Assembly: GCA_012032975.1 (NCBI GenBank)
Contig: JAAUPU010000004.1
Coordinates: forward strand, 1-16,718
Source of the DNA: Caldilineaceae bacterium
Lineage (GTDB): Bacteria; Chloroflexota; Anaerolineae; Caldilineales; Caldilineaceae
DNA length: 16,718 bases
Reading direction: 5' to 3'
Within the stretch, counting starts at the first letter, position 1, and each line of letters begins with the position of its first letter. This document shows positions 1 to 11,139 of this stretch, one piece after another. The position numbers were made by a program, and so were the translations under genes. Below the pieces are notes generated by a model. The model saw nothing but the letters and a program-made list of their open reading frames with translations, ran no database searches and was not told the origin of the DNA.

Positions 1-1
1 G

Positions 2-550
2 CGGATGGGCATTGGCACGCTGATCGTGACCAACGCAGCGGGCGGCGTCAACCCCAGCTTTGACGTCGGCGACCTGATGCTGATCGAAGACCACATCAAC
101 TTGCTGGGCATGGCTGGACACAATCCGCTGCGTGGACCCAACCTGGCAGAGTTTGGCCCGCGCTTCCCACCGGTCAATCGGGTCTATACCCGCAGGCTGC
201 GCGATCTAGCCGTCGAGATGGCGCGCGGCCAGGACATCTCGCTGCACAGTGGCGTCTATGTTGCGCTGGCGGGACCAAACTTCGAGACCCCGGCAGAGAT
301 TCGCATGTTGCGCACGTTGGGTGCGGACGCGGTGGGCATGAGCACGGTGCATGAAGCGCTGGTCGCCCACCATGCAGGGATGGAGGTGCTGGCCATCAGC
401 ACCATCACCAATGTGGCAATCGACCAGCTGGACAGCGACCGCGAGCCGACCCACGAGGAAGTCAACGCGGCGGGTCAACTGATTGTGCCCCGGCTGAGTC
501 GTCTGTTGCTGGGGCTGCTCGACGAATTGCCCGAGGCGCATTCAGCCTGA
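2..550 (+). CDS. Purine nucleoside phosphorylase, C-terminal part (5' end outside window)
   Basis: The frame is already open at the window edge, so the N-terminal third is missing. About 183 residues remain, against roughly 270-290 for the trimeric PNP/MTAP family. It catalyses phosphorolysis of purine nucleosides to base and (deoxy)ribose-1-phosphate in cytosolic purine salvage. Visible signatures are TNAAGG near the start, [11 protein letters not shown] (phosphate/base site), VGMSTVHE, and ISTITNVA, whose Asn is the usual 6-oxopurine-binding residue. That favours an inosine/guanosine PNP over a methylthioadenosine phosphorylase. The gene ends 44 bp before the first YbdK-like gene on the same strand, so the three may form one transcript. 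The family call is secure; exact substrate preference is inferred. Confidence 0.93.
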   Translation, partial: RMGIGTLIVTNAAGGVNPSFDVGDLMLIEDHINLLGMAGHNPLRGPNLAEFGPRFPPVNRVYTRRLRDLAVEMARGQDISLHSGVYVALAGPNFETPAEIRMLRTLGADAVGMSTVHEALVAHHAGMEVLAISTITNVAIDQLDSDREPTHEEVNAAGQLIVPRLSRLLLGLLDELPEAHSA

Positions 551-594
551 CACCGGCGCGCCTCGACGTTGGCCAGACACGGCCAGGAGCGATC

Positions 595-1709
595 ATGGTC
601 CATCCAACCCTGAATATTGGCATCGAAGAAGAGTACCAGCTGATCGACCCGGAATCTCGCGAATTGCTGGGCTATGTGAGCCAGTCGATGGCGCGTGATA
701 CGCTGGTCGTGCGGGGCCGGGATCCCGATTTCGATTTTGCCAAGCGGGTGGGTGGCGCGGCCGTCGAAGCGGGAACGCCGGTCTGTGCAAATATCAAAGA
801 GGCACGCGAACAACTGCTGCGTATGCGCGGCGCGATCCTGGAGGTCGCAGGCAAGAACAACATCCGCATCGTCGGCGCGGGCACCCATCCCTTCAGTCAC
901 TGGGAGAGACAGGCCGAGGGAATGCCCCGATTTCCAGACTTGATTGAGGATGCCCAGCTAGTGGCGCGGCGTATGCTCGCCTTTGGGTTGCGCATCCACA
1001 TCGGCGTCGAAGACCGCGAGCTTGCGGTGGATGTGATGAACACCATGCGCTACATGCTGCCCCACATCCTCTGCCTGGCGACCAGTTCGCCCTTCTGGTC
1101 AGGGCATAACACCGGACTCAAAAGCTATCGGAGTGTGTTGCTCGATGCGCTGCCTCGCACGGGGATTCCGGGTCTTTTCAAGGGATATCAGGAGTATCGC
1201 AATTACGTCGACACCCTGATCCGCACCCACAGCATTCCCGACGCCAGCCGAGTCTGGTATGACATCATCCCCCACTATCGCTTTTCGACCCTGGTCGTGC
1301 GCATCTGCGACATGCTGCCAGACTACCGGGACACGCTGGCATTGACCGCGTTGATCCAGGCTGCGGTGGCGTGGATGGTGGAGTTGCGCGAGAAGAATAT
1401 GTCGTTTCGGCTCTACGAACGCACGCTGATCGCCGAGAACAAGTGGCTGGCGTTGCGTTATGGACTGGATGGCCGGCTGATTGACTTTGGCGTTGAGCAG
1501 CCGGCGGCGGTACGCGACCTGATCCGCGAATTGCTCGGTCACATCGACCATCTTGCCGACCGGCTCAACATCCGCGACGAATTGGCGCATGTCCATACGA
1601 TGCTGGAGCGTGGCTCCAGCGCCGACCAGCAGCTTCGAGTTTGGCGAGAGAGTGGGCAGGATGTCAGGGCTGTCGTGGACTATTTGGCCAGGGAGACGGA
1701 GAATATCCC

Positions 1710-1713
<4 letters not shown>
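595..1713 (+). CDS. YbdK-type carboxylate-amine ligase paralog A (GCS2 family), probable degenerate active site
   Basis: A 372-aa GCS2-family protein. The ATG at 595 is chosen because AGGAG (585-589) lies 5 bp upstream. YbdK enzymes are ATP-dependent carboxylate-amine ligases with weak gamma-glutamyl-cysteine ligase activity, in the glutamine synthetase fold. The N-terminal [38 protein letters not shown] and [10 protein letters not shown] motifs are kept. Aligned to its neighbour, several polar signatures are lost: PEMHQS becomes KRVGGA (residues 50-55), HVHIG becomes RIHIG (R133), WDVRP becomes YDIIP (I225), and the Glu of TLEFRVCD is V234. These positions lie in the ATP/metal and substrate motifs of the family, so I infer reduced or absent catalysis with the fold preserved. 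The reading frame is intact and overlaps the next gene by 4 bp (ATGA). Confidence 0.88.
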
Positions 1714-2828
<1,115 letters not shown>

Positions 2829-3055
2829 TATTAGGTGTCCTGCCAACCGGGTCATTCCGTCTGGGCAATCGCACGCGTCTATTTCCTCTTCACACCCCAA
2901 CCGAAACCCACTATGCAGCCCGACTTGATCGCCAAAGGCGAACAGCGACTACAGAAGATCAGAGGTTAGAGGAAGAACGGCGGCGTAAAACCGCTGCTGC
3001 CGCTTCACTTTCCTTGCAAAAACAGCGCAGGAGGAAGTGATCCGACATTGGCGGC

Positions 3056-3446
3056 TTACGCGTAGAGTCTGAGGTCGGGGATGCGGTCGAAGTGACGAGT
3101 ATTACGGGTAAGGAACGCCAAATCATGGTGTAGGGCTGTCGCCGCGATAAGGATGTCCATATCGCCGATGATCTGGTCTCGCGCTCGCAACTGCCCACGA
3201 ATCCGGGCGAACGAGCGCATGATGGACTGATCCCAACGGCAGGACATCAATGCCCTGCAAGAACTTCAGAAACCCCCGTTCATGTTCGTCTCTGTTACGC
3301 CCGAAATAGATACCCTCGTAGATCTCGCCGTAGGTGATGATGCTGATGGCCAAGGCTTCGTGGGATAGGCGGTTCAAGAGATCGATACCGTCCCGCCTTC
3401 CGCTGAGATAATCGGCCACACGGTCTGTATCGACAAGATATTTCAC
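3056..3446 (-). CDS. PIN-domain toxin (VapC-like), one frameshift
   Basis: The start is GTG at 3446, overlapping the antitoxin stop by 4 bp (GTGA). The first frame gives MKYLVDTDRVADYLSG, with PIN acidic residue D6 and E41 in YGEIYEG, then loses homology after GIDVLPL. The next frame resumes with WDQSIMRSFARIRGQL, then GDMDILIAATAL (the distal PIN acidic pair) and TRNTRHFDRIPDLRLY up to TAA at 3056. Removing one C from the CCC at 3232-3234 restores a 129-aa protein, normal for VapC. PIN toxins are Mg2+-dependent ribonucleases acting on tRNA, rRNA or mRNA, held inactive by the cognate antitoxin. Either the extra base is a sequencing error or the toxin is dead; with eight other small indels in the window, I favour error. 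Confidence 0.82.
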
Positions 3447-3727
3447 AGATGAACCGGAGACCTGGATGATTCGCGGCTTTCGTAAATGTCCGCGAGGAAA
3501 GCTTCAACGTCCACATCCGCCCAGCTACCGGCGGCGGAACGGAACGCTGCGTAGTCTGCCTCGGTCTTGGGCTGGGGTATGGCCGGAGTCGCCGAGCTCA
3601 CCGTCACTGTCTCGCCGGAGTCAGTCTCTACCACGAGCGCTTCCCCCGTGTCCAGGACGCGGGCGAACAGTTCAGCCAGATTCTCCGAAAATTCAGCAAA
3701 TGGAATTCGATTGGGTTCTATCGTCAT
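3443..3727 (-). CDS. Phd/YefM-family antitoxin
   Basis: A 94-aa protein from ATG at 3727 (MTIEPNRIPFAEFSENL). The start is fixed by a perfect AGGAGG (complement of 3737-3742) nine bases upstream; an upstream in-frame GTG at 3748 lacks such a site. The N-terminal half resembles the Phd/YefM DNA-binding fold (I.F.EFSENLAELFARVLDTGEALVVE). The C-terminal tail (SWADVDVEAFLADIYESR) matches the amphipathic toxin-binding tail seen in antitoxins paired with PIN toxins. It should neutralise the overlapping toxin and repress the shared promoter. Gene order antitoxin then toxin with a GTGA overlap is classical for type II modules. Confidence 0.85.
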   Translation of the reverse strand: MTIEPNRIPFAEFSENLAELFARVLDTGEALVVETDSGETVTVSSATPAIPQPKTEADYAAFRSAAGSWADVDVEAFLADIYESRESSRSPVHL

Positions 3728-3748
3728 AGATTCATGCCTCCTGGCCAC

Positions 3749-3754
3749 AGTATA
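3749..3754 (-). promoter_or_regulatory. Extended -10 promoter element of the antitoxin-toxin operon
   Basis: On the minus strand the sequence TGGTATACT carries a near-consensus -10 hexamer with the TGn extension. It lies so that transcription would begin a few bases before the AGGAGG site of the antitoxin. No good -35 hexamer is seen, which fits an extended -10 promoter. A 5' leader of only about 15 nt is inferred. Confidence 0.45.
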
Positions 3755-3781
3755 CCATCAGAGCGACGGTGGTTGGTAGGC

Positions 3782-3813
3782 AAAAAAACTATGAGACAAA
3801 CTCTCGGCCTCAT
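3782..3813 (-). terminator. Possible weak terminator downstream of GSI-alpha
   Basis: On the minus strand, past the GSI-alpha stop codon, a short hairpin (ATGAG 3791-3795 with CTCAT 3809-3813, 13-nt loop) is followed by seven T residues (A-run at 3782-3788). The stem is only 5 bp, so the call rests mainly on position and T-tract. Confidence 0.35.
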
Positions 3814-3864
3814 GCAGGTTGCATCCAGTTGGTCTACCTCTGCAATCTCAGATGAGAAGTCGAG

Positions 3865-5209
3865 TTAATAGACCGTCAAGTACCGATCCAGCTCCCACTG
3901 GTTGACGTGCAGCCGATACTCGTCCCACTCCAGCAGCTTGGCTTCCACATAGCGTTCATACACATGTTGGCCCAGCGCGCTCTGGATGACTTCGTCTCCC
4001 TTCAGCTCTTCGATAGCGTCGCCTAGATCGCCGGGAAGGGTATCCAGACCGGCGCGTGTGCCATCTACATGGTAGAGATCTTCTTCGGCTGGCGGCGGCG
4101 GCATAATCTTTTGTGGATGCCATCCAGACCCGCGGCCAGCATCACTGCAAAGGCGAGATACGGGTTGGCGCTGGGGTCTGGGCAACGCAGTTCGCAACGG
4201 GTGCTGCGATAACGTCCCTTGCTGTTGCGCGGGATGCGGATCAGCGCGCTGCGGTTGGTGCGTCCCCACGAGAGGTAGACCGGCGCCTCATAGCCAGGCA
4301 CAAGCCGCTTGTAGCTGTTGACCAGCGGCGCAATCAGCGGGGTGATCGCCTTGGCATGGGCCAGTTGGCCGCCGATAAAGTGGAGGGCAAGCTCGCTCAA
4401 GCCGTAGTCGTTTTCTTCGTCATACATGGCGGTGTCGCCAGTATCAAGGTTCCACAGACTCTGGTGAACATGCATGCCAGAGCCGTTGACCCCGGTGATC
4501 GGCTTGGGCATGAAGGTGCAGTGCAGGTTGTTCTTCTGGGCAATTGCCTTCAACGTGGTGCGAAAGGTGATGGTGCTGTCCGCGGTCTCCAGCGCGGGCC
4601 ATAGCGGAAGTCGATCTCACTCTGGCCGGCCGCGACTTCGTGGTGGGCGGCTTCCACCTTGATGCCCAGCGATTGCAGCGCGTCTACCATCTGACGCCGC
4701 ACCGAGTGGGCCAAATCTGTGCTGATGTCAAAATAGCCCGCGCTGTCGTGAGGCTTCAAAGGCAGCAGACTTCCATCCGGGTGTCGGTTGAAGAGGAAAA
4801 ACTCCAACTCTGGGCCAACCTGATAGTCCAACCCCAACCCTTGGGCGCGCTGCAGCTGTTGCTTGAGCACGTAACGGGGGTCGCCTTCAAAAGGGTCGCC
4901 GCTGGGTGTAAAGACATCGCAGATGACGCGCGCGGTGGACAGGTCCATCTCCCAGGGGACAACGGCAAAGGTGTCCAGGTCTGGCACCAGGTACATGTCG
5001 CTCTCGGCGATGCGGGCAAAGCCCTCGATGGAACTGCCGTCGAACCAAATGCCATGATCGATGGCTGTGTCCCATTCGGTCATGGGGATGGTGACATGTT
5101 TGGCGATGCCGATGATATCGGAGAACTGGAGACGAATAAAGCGGATGTCGTTACGCTTGATGAGTTCGTCCACATGTTCCAGTTGTTCAGTCGTGTATTT
5201 TTCACTCAT
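3865..5209 (-). CDS. glnA: Glutamine synthetase type I, GSI-alpha subtype (two frameshifts)
   Basis: ATP-dependent glutamate + ammonia to glutamine, a cytosolic dodecamer. ATG at 5209, with GAGGA 12 bp upstream. Frame 1 carries [12 protein letters not shown] (58-67), GPELEFF (132-138) and [17 protein letters not shown]. Frame 2 carries [39 protein letters not shown] and [16 protein letters not shown]. Frame 3 carries [16 protein letters not shown] to the C-terminal [10 protein letters not shown]. One missing base near 4600 and one in the A-run at 4109-4112 account for both shifts; repaired length is 448 aa, normal for GSI-alpha. Arg66 in GFARI aligns with B. subtilis GlnA Arg62, the feedback-inhibition residue of GSI-alpha, and the GSI-beta-specific insertion is absent. 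It lies downstream of GSI-beta on the same strand but beyond a terminator, so it probably has its own promoter. Confidence 0.9.
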
Positions 5210-5248
5210 CTGTTACTTTTTCCTCTGTGGGCCTCTGTTCCAACTGTG

Positions 5249-5285
5249 CCCGTTGACAAGCGCCAACGGGTGAGCCAATTCACCC
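5249..5285 (-). promoter_or_regulatory. Overlapping alternative hairpins upstream of GSI-alpha
   Basis: Two perfect stems share three bases: CCCGTTG (5249-5255) with CAACGGG (5264-5270), and GGGTGA (5268-5273) with TCACCC (5280-5285). They cannot form together. They lie 40-76 bp upstream of the GSI-alpha start, where a leader would be. A switch or attenuator, or an operator, is possible. No T-tract follows and no known riboswitch consensus was recognised, so function is unproven. Confidence 0.35.
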
Positions 5286-5351
5286 TGTGTCTGGGTCTGA
5301 AGCAAGTTGTGGCGCGCCGGCTTGGGCGCCGGTTTTCATCGCTTGTTCCAT

Positions 5352-5404
5352 AAAAAAGGTGGTTGCCTGCCGCTCGCCCCAGGGACGTATGCAGACAACC
5401 ACCT
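5352..5404 (-). terminator. Rho-independent terminator after GSI-beta
   Basis: Read on the minus strand just past the GSI-beta stop (5455), AGGTGGTTGTCTGC pairs with GCAGGCAACCACCT (arms 5391-5404 and 5357-5370; 13 Watson-Crick pairs and one G-T pair). A T-run follows (A-run at 5352-5357). The 20-nt loop is longer than usual. It separates the two glutamine synthetase genes into distinct transcripts. Confidence 0.85.
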
Positions 5405-5454
5405 CTAGGCGCCAACCGGACACATGCCTGTCATCAATTGGCAAAGATTTTCGG

Positions 5455-6870
5455 CTAGATGCCGTAATACATCACAAACTCTTGGGGATGGGGGCGTAGA
5501 CGGACGGCATCCACATCCGCAATGCGCTTGTGCGCGACATAGGTCTCGATCAGGTCGGGCGTGAAGACGCCGCCTTCCAACAGATAGTCGTGGTCTGCCT
5601 CCAACGCATCAAGGACTTCACCGAGCGAACCCTTGACCAGCGGTACTTCCTTCAGCGTGTCTTCCTCGAAGAGGTCCACTTCCATCGGGTTGCCAGGATC
5701 GATCTGGTTCTTGATGCCATCCAGACCGGCCATCAGCATGGCCGGGAAGGCCAGGTAGGGGTTGGCGCCAGGATCCGGGCAACGGAACTCGATGCGCTTG
5801 GCCTTGGGCGACGCAGAATAGATCGGAATGCGGATCGATGCGGAGCGGTTGCGGGCCGAATAGGCGGCCACGACGGGCGCCTCGTAACCGGGCACCAGAC
5901 GGCGATAGGAGTTGGTCAGCGGTGCGCAGAAGGCGAGCAGAGAATCGATGTGCTTGAGGATGCCGCCGATGTACCACAGCGCCAACTGGCTCAGGCCCGC
6001 GTAATTGTCGCCTGCAAACAGGGGCTGGCCATCTTTCCAAAGGCTCTGATGAGTGTGCATACCAGACCCGTTGTCCTGGAAAAGCGGCTTGGGCATGAAG
6101 GTGACGCTCTTGCCATGCTTCTTGGCCACGTTCTTGATGATGTACTTGTAGAGCTGAATATTGTCGGCCATGTTGACAAGCGGACCATATTTCATGTCGA
6201 TCTCTGCCTGGCCAGCCGTGCCCACTTCGTGGTGATGGACTTCAATTTCCAGGCCCGCATCCACCAGCGCACGCACCATCTCGGAGCGCAGATCCTGGGC
6301 GGTGTCATACGGAGAAACCGGGAAGTAGCCACCCTTGAGACCGATCTGATGGCCCAGACCAAATTCCGCAGAATTCCAGGGCGCCTCTTCGCTGTCCACA
6401 GCATACCCAGCCGAATATTGCCCCGCATGATATTTGACCTGGTCGAAGATGAAGAACTCAGCCTCTGGACCAATATAGGCGGTGTCGGCAATACCGGTCG
6501 ATTCCAGGTAGGCTACGGATTTGCGCGCGACGTTGCGTGGGTCGCGGCTGTACGGCTCGTAGGTGATGGGCTGATGCACGTTGCAGATCAGGCTCAGCGT
6601 GGGCATGGCGCACATCTTGTCGATGATGGCCGTGGTCGGGTCGGCAAGCAACACCATGTCGCTAGCTTCGATGCTCTGGAAGCCGCGGATCGACGAGCCG
6701 TCAAAACCGAGACCCTCCTCGAACGCACCGTCGGAGTCGAATTGCTCGACCGGCATGGAAAAATGATGCCACTGACCATACAGGTCTGTGAACTTCACAT
6801 CGACGATTTTGATATCATTTGCTTCGATTGCCGCCACCACATCGCTTGGCGAGCTACAATCCAGATACAT
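5455..6870 (-). CDS. glnA: Glutamine synthetase type I, GSI-beta-like, lacking the adenylylation Tyr
   Basis: A complete 471-aa glutamine synthetase. ATG at 6870, with AAGGAG seven bases upstream. Landmarks: [10 protein letters not shown] (55-64), [10 protein letters not shown] (134-143), [19 protein letters not shown] (212-230; E215 and E223 metal ligands), [20 protein letters not shown] (H272), the flexible-loop region [19 protein letters not shown], and [17 protein letters not shown] (E361, R363). Its length and C-terminus ([11 protein letters not shown]) are GSI-beta type. In the segment aligned with E. coli NLYDLPP the sequence is DLFEED, so Phe401 replaces the Tyr397 that GlnE adenylylates. 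Control by adenylylation is therefore unlikely. Ammonia assimilation is the expected role. The upstream gap to the divergent molybdopterin gene holds a palindromic operator candidate. Confidence 0.95.
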   Translation of the reverse strand: MYLDCSSPSDVVAAIEANDIKIVDVKFTDLYGQWHHFSMPVEQFDSDGAFEEGLGFDGSSIRGFQSIEASDMVLLADPTTAIIDKMCAMPTLSLICNVHQPITYEPYSRDPRNVARKSVAYLESTGIADTAYIGPEAEFFIFDQVKYHAGQYSAGYAVDSEEAPWNSAEFGLGHQIGLKGGYFPVSPYDTAQDLRSEMVRALVDAGLEIEVHHHEVGTAGQAEIDMKYGPLVNMADNIQLYKYIIKNVAKKHGKSVTFMPKPLFQDNGSGMHTHQSLWKDGQPLFAGDNYAGLSQLALWYIGGILKHIDSLLAFCAPLTNSYRRLVPGYEAPVVAAYSARNRSASIRIPIYSASPKAKRIEFRCPDPGANPYLAFPAMLMAGLDGIKNQIDPGNPMEVDLFEEDTLKEVPLVKGSLGEVLDALEADHDYLLEGGVFTPDLIETYVAHKRIADVDAVRLRPHPQEFVMYYGI

Positions 6871-7053
6871 TTGGTTGACTCCTTGCTAAAGTGAATTTTG
6901 AACGATCTGACGAGCTTGGTTGTTGCTCTTCAGCAGCCCACGTTGGGGATCGGTGAAGAGACCCTGAAAATGGCGTCGAATAGACTCGGGCAAAGTATAA
7001 GTGAACCTTTCATCGCGGACCATAGTCAGGTTAGCCAAATCTTCTCCGCGACT

Positions 7054-7074
7054 GGTTGTACAGATTGCACAACC
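7054..7074. promoter_or_regulatory. Imperfect 21-bp palindrome, operator candidate
   Basis: GGTTGT (7054-7059) is mirrored by ACAACC (7069-7074), with a further CA...TG match inside the 9-bp centre. The dyad and its place between divergent genes, about 185 bp upstream of GSI-beta, fit a homodimeric regulator site. The regulator is unknown. Confidence 0.4.
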
Positions 7075-7188
7075 TCGATACAGGCTAAACCTGCTCTGCC
7101 TACTCTGGAATCCCCTTTGCTCTGCGCTGTCTCCCAGAATCGGGTGTGTTGCCCCAAATTTGGGATGGCCCTCTCCTGTTTCGCCGGA

Positions 7189-7218
7189 TTGACCTCGTCT
7201 GTTCGACTCTGCTACACT
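7189..7218 (+). promoter_or_regulatory. Sigma-70-like promoter candidate for the molybdopterin oxidoreductase
   Basis: TTGACC (7189-7194), an 18-bp spacer and TACACT (7213-7218) would start transcription near 7225, leaving a leader of about 85 nt before ATG 7309. The match is good but unsupported by anything beyond position. Confidence 0.45.
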
Positions 7219-7308
7219 TCGACCTGCTGGCGATGCGCGCCGGCCACGCGAACCCGTTCGCGACCATTTGTCCACGGATGAAGCAACAGGCATGGAGCAA
7301 CCGACCTG

Positions 7309-9552
7309 ATGAACCGAGCAACCCAGTTTTCCAACGATCCTTCGATCAAGATTGTCACCGGCGTCTGCCCACACGACTGCCCAGACACCTGCGCCTGGCA
7401 GGTCGCGGTCGACACGGCCAGCGGACGTGCGCTTGACATCTGGGGTCACCCTGACCATCCGATTACCAACGGCACACTCTGCGGCAAAGTGGACCGCTAT
7501 CTTGAGCGCACCTATCATAGCCAGCGGCTTACCACACCGCTGCGGCGGATCGGCGCCAAGGGCAGCGGTCGGTTTGCGCCACTCTCCTGGGATGAGGCCA
7601 TCGGCGAGATCGGGATGCGGCTGAAGCGGATAGTGGACGCGGAAGGGGCGGAGGCCGTGCTGCCCTATTCGTATGCCGGGACGATGGGGTTGCTCCAAGG
7701 TGAAGGTATGGCCAAGCGCTTTTTTCACCGGATGGGCGCCAGCGAACTGAGGCAAACCATCTGCTCGGAAGCCGGCTTTGAAGGCTACCTATACTCGATC
7801 GGTGTGGCCGAGGGGACCGAGACCGAAGCATTTGCCCATGCAAAGCTGATCCTGCTCTGGGGAACAAATACATTGACCAGCAATCTGCATCTTTGGCCCT
7901 TTGTCCAACAGGCGCGCCAGAATGGCGCACGGGTGATTGTGATCGATCCCGCTCGCACGCGCACCGCTCGCGCCGCCGACGAGTGGATTCCGATCCGACC
8001 GGGCGCGGACGCCGCGTTGGCCCTGGCGATGATGCACGTCATCGTCCGCGACCAGCTTTTTGATGCGGAGTATGTCGCCGACCATTGCGTCGGCTTTGAA
8101 GCGTTGACGGACCGGGTCGCTGAGTGGACCCCCGGGCGGGCAGCCTCGATTACGGGGATATCCGCCGACAGGATCGAGGCGTTGGCGACCGATTATGCCG
8201 CCGCCAACCCCGCCGCGATCCGCGTGAACTATGGGCTGCAACGCCATGCTGGCGGTGGCATGGCCATGCGCACCATCGCCTGCCTGCCAGCGTTGTCGGC
8301 GCGTGGCGGCGACATGGCGGTGGCATCCAACTGAGTACCAGCGGCGCGTTTCGACATTTGGATCTGCTCGGGTTGCGTCGTCCCGATCTGCTGGATGGAC
8401 GCACGCCGCGGCGCATCAACATGAACCGATTGGGCGATGCCCTCAGCCTGGACCCGGCAGTGCGCGCTCGCTCACTCTATCATCCTCGCCCTGCCGAGCC
8501 GATCCCCACGGCCAACGAGGCTGGCCCGCCGGTAAAGGCGCTGGTGGTCTATAACAGCAATCCTGCCGCGGTCGCTCCGGATCAGGGCGCGGTGGTCGCA
8601 GGCCTGCGCCGCGACGATCTCTTCACGGTTGTGCTGGAGCATTTCCAGACCGATACCGCCGACTACGCGGACTTCGTCCTCCCCGCCACGACCCAACTTG
8701 AACATTGGGACATCCTCAAAGCCTATGGCACCAGCTATCTGTCGCTCAACCAGCCTGCCATTGAGCCGGTGGGTCAGAGCCTGCCCAACAGTGAGATCTT
8801 CCGGCGGCTGGCCCACGCGATGGGCTATGACGAGGCCTGCTTTGCAGAGTCGGACACCGAAATCCTGGCCGCGCTGGTCGAATGTCAGTCGCACCCCCGT
8901 TTCACCGATATTACCTGGCAACGGCTGCTGGATGAAGGGTTTGTGCGGCTGAATCTGCCGTCGCCCTACCTGCCTTTTGCGGTAAGGTGGCTTTGGCACG
9001 CCGAGCGGGAAATGTGAACTCTACAGCGAACGTATGGCCCGTGATGGCTATGACCCGCTGCCACTACACACGCCTCAATCCGCATGGGACGAGGCCCGTC
9101 TCGCCGACCCAGGTCAGTCCCACGACGACATACCCGGCGATCTGGTCTGCATTTCGCCGCCAGCCCATTCGTTTCTCAACAGCACATTCGTCAACCTTCC
9201 CCGCTTCATCGGCCGCGAAGGGGAGCCCCTGCTGCAACTTCACCCGGACGATGCCGGGCCGCGCGGGATTGACGAAGGCGAAACGGTGCGCGTCTGGAAC
9301 GACTTTGGCAGCGTGACGCTGCGGGCCACGCTCACCGATGGGTTGATGCCCGGCGTCGTCCTGGCACCCGGCGTCTGGTGGTCCAAACTCAGCGCGGATG
9401 GCCGCAACATCAATCAGGTCACGCCGCAGGATGAAGCGGACATGGGCGCGGGCAACCTGCTCTATGATGTGCGGGTTCAGGTCGCGAAAGTGGATGACCC
9501 AACTTCAGCCAAGTCGGCCGAGCGTGTCGAGTACGATCTGGCGTCGGCTTAG
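7309..9552 (+). CDS. Molybdopterin oxidoreductase (formate dehydrogenase/BisC-like, COG0243 type), two frameshifts
   Basis: A bis-MGD molybdenum/tungsten oxidoreductase, about 747 aa once repaired. Start ATG 7309 ([11 protein letters not shown]). The N-terminal CPHDCPDTC...GTLCGK gives C20, C24, C28 and C58 as [4Fe-4S] ligands. The Mo-ligand region is [11 protein letters not shown] (C152/S153), followed by LLWGTN and [12 protein letters not shown] cofactor-binding strands. After about 8295 homology continues one frame over ([19 protein letters not shown]), explained by one lost G. Near 8983 an extra T breaks an expected [20 protein letters not shown], after which the MGD-binding C-terminal domain ([26 protein letters not shown]) runs to TAG 9552. 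No twin-arginine signal is seen, so it is probably cytoplasmic. No electron-transfer subunit or chaperone gene adjoins it, and the substrate cannot be stated. Confidence 0.85.
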
Positions 9553-9712
9553 GCCAGTCCAAAATTAAAAACATCCACCAAGTCACACCAAGTCTCACGA
9601 AGGAACACCAAGATTTGAGGCCACTTCAGATCAGTAAAGAGGGTCCACGGAGGCGCACGAAATTTTACGAAGAAAAGGCCCAACCTGGGTCTTGTTTTGT
9701 GAACCTCATGGA
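9550..9712 (+). repeat. Dispersed intergenic repeat, copy 1
   Basis: It begins at the stop codon of the molybdopterin gene (TAGGCCAGTCC) and contains CACCAAG/CACGAAG short subrepeats. A 25-bp core at 9594-9618 differs by one base from 12755-12779. Further blocks shared with copy 2 are CATCCAC near the start and ACCTGG-TCTTG-TTTGTGAAC near the end. Copy 1 carries about 65 bp between core and end that copy 2 lacks. No reading frame is suggested. Confidence 0.7.
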
Positions 9713-9732
9713 TTTTTGTAACCATTTAGGTC

Positions 9733-9774
9733 AACCACGGATGTCACGGATGGATGTCCGTGTCATCCGTGGTT
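9733..9774. repeat. Long inverted repeat (REP-like or bidirectional terminator-like hairpin)
   Basis: Arms AACCACGGATGTCACGGA (9733-9750) and TCCGTGTCATCCGTGGTT (9757-9774) pair over 18 positions with one T-T mismatch, around a TGGATG loop. The left arm and loop also contain a tandem CACGGATG. It lies between the convergent molybdopterin and GCS2 genes. No T-tract follows on either strand, so a stability or REP-type role is as likely as termination. Confidence 0.8.
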
Positions 9775-9803
9775 CTATCCCAGACGAGACTCAAGCTACG
9801 GGG

Positions 9804-11139
<1,336 letters not shown>

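Larger units (their letters stand above)
6885..7308. promoter_or_regulatory. Divergent control region between GSI-beta and the molybdopterin oxidoreductase
   Basis: About 420 bp without a credible gene; open frames here have no start context, no recognisable domain and poor residue composition. It holds an imperfect 21-bp palindrome (7054-7074), a perfect 12-bp palindrome CCCAAATTTGGG (7153-7164), a plus-strand promoter candidate (7189-7218), and a TATACT on the minus strand near 6995 that could be a -10 for GSI-beta, without a convincing -35. Confidence 0.5.

Noticed and set aside
4105..4116. Programmed frameshifting at the A-run in GSI-alpha
   Set aside because: The other eight shifts in the window share no slippery site or downstream structure, so a special explanation for this one is unnecessary.
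5530..6894. 454-codon open frame on the plus strand, antisense to GSI-beta
   Set aside because: It lies wholly opposite a well-recognised glutamine synthetase, shows no domain of its own, and its composition (rich in His, Arg, Gly, Val) is the usual antisense shadow of high-GC coding DNA.
6886..7755. Minus-strand open frame crossing the GSI-beta upstream region into the molybdopterin gene
   Set aside because: Most of it is antisense to the [4Fe-4S] domain of the oxidoreductase and the rest shows no conserved pattern.
9550..9712. CRISPR-like array because of repeated CACCAAG/CACGAAG units
   Set aside because: The units are 7-10 bp, irregular and without uniform spacers, and no cas gene is present.
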